NCBI GenBank assembly: GCA_958451705.1 | Contig: CAUDRD010000002.1 | Coordinates: 1-24,388 of the forward strand | Direction of reading: 5' to 3' | DNA: 24,388 nt | Source: an uncultured Oscillospiraceae bacterium | GTDB lineage: Bacteria > Bacillota > Clostridia > Oscillospirales > Acutalibacteraceae | Part shown: piece after piece, positions 1 through 6,372 of the stretch | Numbering within the stretch: position 1 is the first letter of the stretch | Layout: every line of letters starts with the position of its first letter | The notes under the pieces: generated by a model | Seen by the model: only the letters and a program-made list of their open reading frames with translations | Database searches by the model: none | Told to the model about the DNA's origin: nothing | Made by a program: the position numbers and the translations under genes

Positions 1-368
1 GGCTCTGCACCTGCACCGTGAGTCATGCACTGAGCGATATAATCGAACATCATGTTAAGGCTGGAGTTGCCGCCGACGATGATATTTTTAGGCTCAACTT
101 CAAGAATTTCAGCGAAAAGTCTTTTGCACTCGGGGATACCGTCGAGAACACCGTAGTTGCGGCAGTCGAAGCCGGTTTCGTCACGGTAACCGCTCTGCTC
201 ATTTACTGAGTTTAAAAGTTCGTTTGTGATGTCAAGCTGGTCTGCACCGGGCTTACCTCTTGACATATCAAGTTTAAGGTTTTTGGCTTTGAAGCTTTCA
301 TATTCCTTAGAAAGCTCTTTTTCGAGAGCGACAAGCTCTGCCGCTGACATTTTTTCATATACTGCCAT
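1..368 (-). CDS. PLP-dependent aminotransferase, aspartate aminotransferase-like, N-terminal part
   Basis: The N-terminal 122 residues of a fold-type I pyridoxal-phosphate aminotransferase; the rest lies beyond the left edge of the window. The protein opens MAVYEKMSAAEL and contains LDMSRGKPGADQLD (about residues 33-46), NYGVLDGIPECKRLF and IIVGGNSSLNMMFDY. From memory, this 'LD-RGKP---QLD ... NYG--G' signature belongs to the aspartate aminotransferase family found in actinobacteria and Clostridia (Pfam Asp_aminotransf), which transfers the amino group between aspartate and 2-oxoglutarate. The PLP lysine is not in view, so the substrate is inferred. The start is set by a GGGAGGAA ribosome binding site on the minus strand just upstream. 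It is divergent from valS and has its own promoter at 417-445. It could be an aminotransferase of another specificity within the same family. Confidence 0.88.
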   Translation of the reverse strand, partial: MAVYEKMSAAELVALEKELSKEYESFKAKNLKLDMSRGKPGADQLDITNELLNSVNEQSGYRDETGFDCRNYGVLDGIPECKRLFAEILEVEPKNIIVGGNSSLNMMFDYIAQCMTHGAGAE

Positions 369-416
369 TGCTGTTCCTCCCAGAAAATTATTCAAATTTT
401 TTGCTAAACCTTGCAC

Positions 417-445
417 ATTTTATCACAATGGAAAGAATTTTGCAA
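417..445 (-). promoter_or_regulatory. Sigma-A-type promoter of the aminotransferase gene
   Basis: Read on the minus strand: TTGCAA (440-445), a 17-base spacer, then TAAAAT (417-422) preceded by TGA, which gives an extended -10. It lies about 50 bases upstream of the aminotransferase start codon and points toward it. Recognised by eye only. Confidence 0.65.
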
Positions 446-712
446 TATTAAATTATAAATCTTGCATTTTTTACTTTTGTACGCTGCAATCTCCGTCAGG
501 TGATGGGGAAAACTGCCTATATGAGTCTTAGAAATTTCATTTTTTTGTGCTATATTTCTCAAAGGGAGCTTCCGGCATATAATAAGCCGTTTTCGCAGTT
601 GCTGACAAAATTGATATGTAACGAAAATTTAACCATAGCATAGCGGCAAAAAGCCTCTGCTTTCATAGATAATTTAATTTATTTTCCCTTTTATGTATAC
701 CCTCTGCAATTC

Positions 713-740
713 TTGACAAAAGCAGGCTCTATTGTATAAT
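713..740 (+). promoter_or_regulatory. Promoter of valS-folC
   Basis: A perfect TTGACA (713-718) and a perfect TATAAT (735-740) are separated by 16 bases. Transcription should start near 747, giving a leader of about 60 bases that ends in the AGGGAGGA ribosome binding site (792-799) ahead of the valS ATG at 808. The leader is too short to hold a T-box. Confidence 0.85.
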
Positions 741-807
741 ATATTAGTTATACGTTTAAAGCGATACAAAAAATCGGTATAAACAAGCTTTAGGGAGGAA
801 TCCGTAA

Positions 808-3432
808 ATGGCAAAGGAACTTGCAACAAAATACAATCCCTCCGAGGTAGAAGATAGACTGTACCGTTCATGGCTTGACGGCGGTTATTTTCATGCACCT
901 TTGGACAAGGATAAAAAACCTTATACAATAGTTATGCCCCCGCCTAATATCACAGGTCAGCTTCATATTGGACATGCTCTTGACAATACCTTGCAGGATA
1001 TTCTTATCCGCTACCACAGAATGGCAGGTTATGATACCCTTTGGCTGCCCGGCACAGACCATGCTTCAATTGCGACAGAGGCAAAGATTGTTGAGGCAAT
1101 GCGTAAAGAGGGCATTACAAAGGACGATATAGGCAGAGAGGGCTTTTTAAAGCGTGCCTGGGAGTGGAAAGCTCAGTATGGCGGAAGAATCATAGAGCAG
1201 CTTAAAAAGATGGGCTCCTCCTGCGACTGGGATCGTGAGCGTTTCACATTGGACGAGGGCTGCAGCAAGGCTGTCAACGAAGTTTTCGTTCATCTTTATG
1301 AAAAGGGTCTTATATACAGAGGCGAGAGGATAATCAACTGGTGTCCCCATTGCCTTACCTCAATTTCCGACGCTGAGGTTGAGTATGAGGAGAAAGCAGG
1401 TCATTTCTGGCATCTTCGCTATCCCTTCAAGGATGGCAGCGGATACCTTGAGCTTGCAACCACAAGACCTGAAACACTTTTAGGCGATACCGCCGTAGCG
1501 GTAAATCCCAATGACGAAAGATACCGTGATCTGGTGGGCAAGACTCTTATTCTTCCCATTGTTCACAGAGAGATTCCCGTTATTGCCGATGAGTACGTTG
1601 AGATGGATTTCGGAACAGGCGTTGTTAAAATCACACCTGCCCATGACCCCAACGACTTTGAGGTCGGTCTTCGCCATAACCTTGAGGTTATCAACGTTCT
1701 CACTCCCGACGCTAAAATTGTGGACGATTATCCCGAGTTTGCGGGTATGGATACAATGACTGCCCGTAAGGCAATCGTCAAGGCTCTTGAGGCAGAGGGC
1801 GCTCTTGTAAAGATTGAGGATTACTCCCACAATGTCGGCACCTGCTACCGCTGTTCAACAGTTGTTGAACCGAGAGTTTCAAAGCAGTGGTTTGTAAAGA
1901 TGAAACCCCTTGCAGGTCCCGCAATTGACGCTGTTAAGAACGGTGAAACAAAGTTTATTCCTCAGAGATTTGAAAAGGTATATTTCCACTGGCTTGAAAA
2001 TATCCGTGACTGGTGTATTTCCCGTCAGCTCTGGTGGGGTCACCGTATTCCCGCATGGTACTGCGACGACTGCGGCGAAATCACCGTTGCAAGAACTGCT
2101 CCCGATAAGTGCGCTCACTGCGGCAGCGAGCATATTCATCAGGATCCCGATACTCTCGATACATGGTTCTCTTCGGCTCTCTGGCCTTTCTCAACCTTAG
2201 GCTGGCCGGACAACACTGAGGAACTTAAACATTACTATCCCACAAATACCCTTGTAACAGGTTACGATATTATTCCTTTCTGGGTTATGAGAATGATGTT
2301 CTCAGGAATAGAGCAGACAGGTAAGGCTCCCTTTGATACTGTTCTCATCCACGGCCTTGTCCGTGACTCTCAGGGCAGAAAGATGTCAAAATCCCTTGGC
2401 AACGGTATTGATCCCCTTGAGATTATCGACAAGTACGGTGCAGATGCATTGAGATTCACTCTTGCCACAGGCAACAGTCCCGGAAACGATATGCGTTTCT
2501 CCGACGAGAGAGTTGAGGCAAGCCGTAACTTTGCAAATAAAATCTGGAACGCCGCAAGATTTATTCTCATGAACCTTTCCGGCAATGAGAAGGCTCCATA
2601 TATCCCCGAAAATCTTTCCATTGAGGATAAGTGGATTATCAGCCTTTACAATAAGCTTGTCCGTGACGTTACGGAGTCCCTTGATAAGTTCGAGCTTGGC
2701 CTTGCCGTTCAGAAGCTCTATGACTTCATCTGGGATATCTTCTGCGACTGGTATATTGAGCTTGCTAAAATCCGTCTTAACGGTGAGGATAAAGAGGCAA
2801 AGGAAACAGTCAAAGCCGTGCTTATCTATGTAATGAGCGGTACTCTTAAGCTTCTTCATCCCTTTATGCCCTTTATCACAGAGGAAATCTGGCAGACTCT
2901 TCCCCACGACGGTGATACAATTATGCTTTCACCCTGGGATAAGTACGCTGAAAGCAGAAACTTCCCCGCAGAAGAGAGCGAGATGGAAAAAATCATGGCT
3001 GCTATTAAGGCTATCCGTAACCGAAGGGCAGAGATGAACGTTCCTCCCTCAAGAAAGGCTCAGCTGTTTATCGAAACCGCTTCTGAGGATACTTTCAGAA
3101 CAGGCGCAGTATTTATGCAGAAACTCGCTTCCGCTTCGGAAGTTACCGTAGGTAAGGATTTCTCACTTGAAACAGCCGTTTCAATAATCACCGAGGATGC
3201 AAGAATTTATATTCCCATGGCAGAGCTTATTGACTTTGAGGCAGAAAGAGCAAGACTCAATAAAGAGCTTGCAGTCGCCGAAAAGCAGCTCAGTCAGATT
3301 GACGCAAAGCTTTCTAACGAGAACTTTGTAAATAAAGCTCCCGCAAACGTTGTTCAGGGACAGCGTGACGCAGCGGAGAAATTAAGGGATAAAATAGCAA
3401 TGCTCAAAGACAGCATAGCAAGTCTCGGCTAA
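808..3432 (+). CDS. valS: Valyl-tRNA synthetase
   Basis: Class I aminoacyl-tRNA synthetase that charges tRNA-Val with valine in the cytoplasm and edits misactivated threonine. The 874 residues match the usual bacterial length. The HIGH signature reads exactly HIGH at residues 53-56, within PPPNITGQLHIGHALD. KMSKS is exact at residues 525-529. The editing domain lies between them (TTRPETLLGDTAVAVNP, about 217-233), with GTGVVKITPAHDPNDF following. The C-terminal 65 or so residues form the charged ValRS coiled coil (ELIDFEAERARLNKELAVAEK). The start is supported by a strong AGGGAGGA ribosome binding site. It is the first gene of a two-gene unit with folC, 33 bases downstream. Unlike valS in many Firmicutes, no T-box leader is visible. 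Confidence 0.98.
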   Translation: MAKELATKYNPSEVEDRLYRSWLDGGYFHAPLDKDKKPYTIVMPPPNITGQLHIGHALDNTLQDILIRYHRMAGYDTLWLPGTDHASIATEAKIVEAMRKEGITKDDIGREGFLKRAWEWKAQYGGRIIEQLKKMGSSCDWDRERFTLDEGCSKAVNEVFVHLYEKGLIYRGERIINWCPHCLTSISDAEVEYEEKAGHFWHLRYPFKDGSGYLELATTRPETLLGDTAVAVNPNDERYRDLVGKTLILPIVHREIPVIADEYVEMDFGTGVVKITPAHDPNDFEVGLRHNLEVINVLTPDAKIVDDYPEFAGMDTMTARKAIVKALEAEGALVKIEDYSHNVGTCYRCSTVVEPRVSKQWFVKMKPLAGPAIDAVKNGETKFIPQRFEKVYFHWLENIRDWCISRQLWWGHRIPAWYCDDCGEITVARTAPDKCAHCGSEHIHQDPDTLDTWFSSALWPFSTLGWPDNTEELKHYYPTNTLVTGYDIIPFWVMRMMFSGIEQTGKAPFDTVLIHGLVRDSQGRKMSKSLGNGIDPLEIIDKYGADALRFTLATGNSPGNDMRFSDERVEASRNFANKIWNAARFILMNLSGNEKAPYIPENLSIEDKWIISLYNKLVRDVTESLDKFELGLAVQKLYDFIWDIFCDWYIELAKIRLNGEDKEAKETVKAVLIYVMSGTLKLLHPFMPFITEEIWQTLPHDGDTIMLSPWDKYAESRNFPAEESEMEKIMAAIKAIRNRRAEMNVPPSRKAQLFIETASEDTFRTGAVFMQKLASASEVTVGKDFSLETAVSIITEDARIYIPMAELIDFEAERARLNKELAVAEKQLSQIDAKLSNENFVNKAPANVVQGQRDAAEKLRDKIAMLKDSIASLG

Positions 3433-3465
3433 TTAATAAAACAAAAAGACAGGCAGTGACAGCTA

Positions 3466-4764
3466 ATGGAAACAGCATACATTAGGTCACTCAGCTACAT
3501 TCATTCACTTCTTAAATTCGGCACCCGCCCCGGTTTGGAGCGGGTGTCTGCTTTGCTGGATGAGCTGGGCAGGCCTCAGGATAAACTTAAATTTGTCCAC
3601 GTTGCGGGCACAAACGGCAAAGGCTCTTTCTGTACCATGATGTCGGAAATACTTAAAAGCGCCGGATACAAAACGGGACTTTTCACTTCCCCCTATGTGT
3701 TTGACTTCCGTGAAAGAATACAGATAAACGGTGAGATGATAGGCAAAGAGGATCTTTGCGAGGTTACGGCTCAGGTAAAAGCAGCGGCGGAGAAAATTGC
3801 CGAAAGAGATTTGCAGCCTACTGAGTTCGAGTTCATAACTGCGGCGGCGCTTAAATATTTTGCCGATAAAAACTGCGACGTAGTTGTCCTTGAGGTAGGC
3901 CTTGGAGGCAGACTCGATTCCACCAATATCATAAAAACCCCGCTCATAAGCGCAATTATGTCAATTTCTCTTGACCATATGGCAGTGCTTGGAGATACTG
4001 TTGAAGCAATTGCGGCGGAAAAAAGCGGCATAATAAAGGAAAACGGAGTTACGGTGTGTTTCAGCCGTCAGGATGAAAGAGCGGAAAAAATCATACGGAA
4101 AACCGCCGAAGAAAAAGGCAACCGTTATATAAAGAGCAGTCCTGAGGATATAAAGATACTTAGCTGTAACCTTAACGGCACAAAGGTTTTATATAAGGGC
4201 ATGGAGATTTTTATTCCCCTTATCGGTGAGCATCAGGTTTATAACGCACAGACTGTGGTAGATGCGGCTCTTGCCCTTAATGACAGAGACTTAAATATTT
4301 CCTCGGAAAATATAATCGAAGGTATAGCAAAAGCGAGAATACCTGCAAGGATGGAGCTTTTCGGAAAAAACCCACTTACAATTCTTGACGGAGCCCATAA
4401 CCGTGAGGGCGTGGAGATCCTTTTAAGTAATCTTAAAAAATTTATTCCCCATAAAAAGCTCACCGTCATAATGGGTATGATGGAGGATAAGGAGTACGCT
4501 TTTGCAGCTGAGGAAATCTCAAAGCTTGCGAAAAGTTTTACGGCGGTGCTCCCCTCAAATCCCAGAGCCGTATCTCCTAAAGTTCTTGCGAAAATTGCAG
4601 AGAAAAACTGCGAAAACGTCTTTATCTGTGAAAACCCTTCAAAGGCTTACAGGGAGATTTACGAAAAAGCGGCGAAAGATGATATTATCCTTGTCTGCGG
4701 TTCCCTTTATCTTGCAGGGGACGTAAGGGGAGAGATAGTTTCCCTTAACGGCGAAAGCAGATAA
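3466..4764 (+). CDS. folC: Folylpolyglutamate synthase / dihydrofolate synthase
   Basis: Mur-ligase-family ATP enzyme that adds glutamate to folates, retaining one-carbon cofactors in the cell; many bacterial FolC proteins also make dihydrofolate from dihydropteroate. The 432 residues are the usual length. The P-loop GTNGKGS is at 48-54, LEVGLGGRLDSTN around 142-154, the SLDHMAVLGDTVEAIAAEKSGI block near 168-189, and DGAHN at 308-312 in the C-terminal domain. The start is chosen because RSLSYIHSLLKFGTRPGLER is the conserved beginning of the family. The ribosome binding site is poor (GGCAGTGA), so translation may partly depend on valS, which ends 33 bases upstream. A hairpin terminator follows at 4812-4846. 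The valS-folC pairing is also known in Bacillus. Bifunctionality cannot be decided from sequence alone. Confidence 0.95.
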   Translation: METAYIRSLSYIHSLLKFGTRPGLERVSALLDELGRPQDKLKFVHVAGTNGKGSFCTMMSEILKSAGYKTGLFTSPYVFDFRERIQINGEMIGKEDLCEVTAQVKAAAEKIAERDLQPTEFEFITAAALKYFADKNCDVVVLEVGLGGRLDSTNIIKTPLISAIMSISLDHMAVLGDTVEAIAAEKSGIIKENGVTVCFSRQDERAEKIIRKTAEEKGNRYIKSSPEDIKILSCNLNGTKVLYKGMEIFIPLIGEHQVYNAQTVVDAALALNDRDLNISSENIIEGIAKARIPARMELFGKNPLTILDGAHNREGVEILLSNLKKFIPHKKLTVIMGMMEDKEYAFAAEEISKLAKSFTAVLPSNPRAVSPKVLAKIAEKNCENVFICENPSKAYREIYEKAAKDDIILVCGSLYLAGDVRGEIVSLNGESR

Positions 4765-4811
4765 ACTAAAATATTAATTTCATCCATAATATAACAAATT
4801 TTTCAAACCTA

Positions 4812-4846
4812 AACCTTTATCCTATGGGATAGAGGTTTTTCTTTTT
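4812..4846 (+). terminator. Rho-independent terminator of valS-folC
   Basis: An 11-bp stem, AACCTTTATCC pairing with GGATAGAGGTT with one G-U pair, is followed directly by TTTTTCTTTTT. It sits between folC and spoIIAA. Confidence 0.88.
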
Positions 4847-4860
4847 ATTTACATTAATAA
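4831..4860 (+). promoter_or_regulatory. Possible sigma-H-like promoter of the spoIIA operon
   Basis: AGAGGTTTTT (4831-4840), 11 bases, then CATTAATAA (4852-4860) partly matches the Bacillus sigma-H pattern RnAGGAWWW-N11/12-RnnGAATWW. The AGG, the A/T run, AAT and the spacing agree; the A after AGG, the -10 R and the -10 G do not. In B. subtilis spoIIA is sigma-H dependent, which motivates the reading. The -35 part lies in the 3' arm of the folC terminator. The leader before the AGGGAGG ribosome binding site (4871-4877) would be very short. Weak evidence. Confidence 0.28.
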
Positions 4861-4884
4861 TACAAATTCCAGGGAGGTAAAAAT

Positions 4885-5208
4885 ATGAGCGTAACAATAA
4901 GCAGCGGCAGTGATACGGCTACCGCTTATCTTACGGGTGAAATCGACCACCACAGCGCCGCTATTATCAGAGCCGATATAGATTCTGCCATAGAAAAGCA
5001 GCATCCGCAGACGCTGGTAATTGATTTTTCCGGCGTAACCTTTACTGACAGCTCAGGCATAGGCCTTGTTTTAGGCAGATATAAGTTTATGAATGCCACG
5101 GGCGGTAAGGTGATTGTTACAGGTCTTGACAGCCGAATGCATAAGGTCATGTGCCTTGCCGGACTGGACAAGCTTGTAACCCTTGAGAAAAAGGAGGAGA
5201 AAAGATGA
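4885..5208 (+). CDS. spoIIAA: Anti-sigma-F factor antagonist SpoIIAA
   Basis: STAS-domain protein that, when unphosphorylated, binds SpoIIAB and frees sigma-F in the forespore. The 107 residues are slightly shorter than the Bacillus protein. The phosphorylation-site motif FTDSSGIGLVLGRYK lies at residues 53-67; Ser57 aligns with the serine phosphorylated by SpoIIAB and dephosphorylated by SpoIIE (family knowledge). The rest is the usual STAS pattern (TLVIDFSGVTF, GGKVIVTGLD, CLAGLDKLVTL). The ATG has an excellent AGGGAGG ribosome binding site. The stop overlaps the next start by 4 bases (ATGA), so translation is coupled to spoIIAB. STAS proteins of the sigma-B type are similar, but the neighbouring spoIIAB and sigF fix the assignment. 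Confidence 0.95.
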   Translation: MSVTISSGSDTATAYLTGEIDHHSAAIIRADIDSAIEKQHPQTLVIDFSGVTFTDSSGIGLVLGRYKFMNATGGKVIVTGLDSRMHKVMCLAGLDKLVTLEKKEEKR

Positions 5209-5633
5209 AGCCCATAAATACAATGAAGCTGATTTTAGAAAGCCGTTCGGTAAACGAAAGCTTTGCAAGAGCGGCGGTTTCCGCTTTTGCGGCGCAGCTT
5301 GACCCAACTGTTGAGGAAATAAGTGACATAAAAACGGCGGTGAGCGAAGCGGTTACAAACTGTATAGTCCACGCTTACCGAGATATGCCGGGAAAGATTT
5401 ACATAACCTGTGAAATTTACGAGGACGGACTTTTTCGCACAAAAATCAGGGACTGCGGCTGCGGAATATCCGACGTAAAAAAGGCTATGGAGCCGCTGTT
5501 TACAACTGCCGGCGAAGAGAGGGCAGGTCTTGGTTTTGCCGTAATGGAAAGCTTCACCGATAAACTGCGGGTGCGTTCCGCCTTCGGCAAAGGTACCACC
5601 GTAACTCTCGAAAAACATATTTCGGGAAGATGA
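5205..5633 (+). CDS. spoIIAB: Anti-sigma-F factor / serine kinase SpoIIAB
   Basis: GHKL-fold protein kinase that holds sigma-F inactive before and outside the forespore and phosphorylates SpoIIAA. The 142 residues match the family length. The N-terminal NESFARAAVSAFAAQLDP block (17-34) is typical of SpoIIAB. The N-box is SEAVTNCIVHAY (47-58) with Asn52 as the expected Mg/ATP ligand. The G1 box is RDCGCGI (82-88), and the ATP lid and G2 region is MEPLFTTAGEERAGLGF. The start is defined by the ATGA overlap with spoIIAA and the AAGGAGGAG ribosome binding site inside the end of spoIIAA. Three bases separate its stop from the sigF ATG. No key residue appears to be missing. Confidence 0.96.
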   Translation: MKPINTMKLILESRSVNESFARAAVSAFAAQLDPTVEEISDIKTAVSEAVTNCIVHAYRDMPGKIYITCEIYEDGLFRTKIRDCGCGISDVKKAMEPLFTTAGEERAGLGFAVMESFTDKLRVRSAFGKGTTVTLEKHISGR

Positions 5634-5636
5634 TTT

Positions 5637-6290
5637 ATGGAAAACCGTGAAAAGCTTATTGAAGAAAATCTTGGTCTTGTCCATGCCTGTGCCAACAAAT
5701 TCCGAGGCAGAGGCACGGAGTATGACGATTTGTTTCAGGCGGGGTGCGTCGGTCTGATAAAAGCTGCCGACGGCTTTGACCCGTCACGGGGTTTTGCCTT
5801 TTCCACCTATGCCGTTCCGGTTATATTAGGGGAGATAAAGCGGATTTTCCGTGACGGCGGAGCGGTAAAGGTAAGCCGTTCACTAAAGGAAAAGGGAAGA
5901 GTGCTGCTCCACGAAAAGGAAAAAATGGCGACGGAAACCGGTACTGAGCCTACAATAAGCGCCTTGGCTGAGAGGCTCGGCTGGGAGGTTGAAGAGACGG
6001 CGCAGGTGATAAACGCCGCACTGCCTCCCGTTTCCTTAACTCAGGACGATGAAAGCGGAGGCGGCCAAATCGACGTTCCCGTAGATAACGAAAACGAGAT
6101 GTTTGAAAGGCTTGATTTGTCGAGGGTTATAGAATCTTTAAGCGAAAGGGACAGGGAAATCATAGAGTGGCGTTATTTCCGGTGCGCAACTCAAAGCGTA
6201 ACTGCAAAGCAGCTGGGTATGTCCCAGGTGCAGGTTTCACGGCGTGAAAAAAAGATTTTAACCCTACTCAGGACTAAACTTGCCGTATAA
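5637..6290 (+). CDS. sigF: RNA polymerase sporulation sigma factor sigma-F
   Basis: Sigma-70-family factor that directs the first forespore-specific transcription. The 217 residues are shorter than the B. subtilis protein (about 255), mainly at the N terminus. Region 2 spans about residues 7-75, with NLGLVHACANKFRGRG, YDDLFQAGCVGLIKAA and FSTYAVPVILGEIKR. Region 3 is around TISALAERLGWEVEETAQV. Region 4 is ERDREIIEWRYF followed by the helix-turn-helix TAKQLGMSQVQVSRREKKIL. Its position as third gene after spoIIAA and spoIIAB separates it from sigma-G, which has a similar sequence. The gap to spoIIAB is 3 bases, so expression should be coupled. A lipoprotein gene follows, not spoVA as in Bacillus. 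Confidence 0.94.
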   Translation: MENREKLIEENLGLVHACANKFRGRGTEYDDLFQAGCVGLIKAADGFDPSRGFAFSTYAVPVILGEIKRIFRDGGAVKVSRSLKEKGRVLLHEKEKMATETGTEPTISALAERLGWEVEETAQVINAALPPVSLTQDDESGGGQIDVPVDNENEMFERLDLSRVIESLSERDREIIEWRYFRCATQSVTAKQLGMSQVQVSRREKKILTLLRTKLAV

Positions 6291-6372
6291 TTTGTTAACA
6301 ATCACAATAAACTATGGAAAAAAAACCGTTTTTGTGTTATTATAAATTCATCTATTTTTAAGGGTGATATTT

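Larger units (their letters stand above)
369..807. other. Gene-free divergent intergenic region
   Basis: This 439-base AT-rich stretch separates the aminotransferase (-) from valS (+). It holds one promoter for each direction (417-445 minus, 713-740 plus). I see no convincing small gene or RNA. In particular, the conserved T-box tRNA-binding bulge (AGGGTGGNACCGCG type) is absent ahead of valS. The middle part (about 450-710) contains only weak imperfect hairpins, for example around CGGCATATAATAAGCCG near 573-589. Confidence 0.6.

Noticed and set aside
541..807. T-box or other riboswitch upstream of valS
   Set aside because: No AGGGTGGNACCGCG-type motif or terminator/antiterminator pair is visible, and the promoter lies only about 60 bases before the start codon.
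2386..2907. Minus-strand open frame of 173 codons opposite valS
   Set aside because: It is a shadow of valS codon structure, with no start signal and no protein-like motifs.
6291..6356. Sigma-F or sigma-E promoter ahead of the lipoprotein gene
   Set aside because: GGAAAAAAA and CATCTATT resemble -10 parts, but no matching -35 at proper spacing was found.
6364..6372. GTG at 6364 as start of the lipoprotein
   Set aside because: It overlaps the AAGGGTGAT ribosome binding site; the ATG at 6373 has correct spacing.
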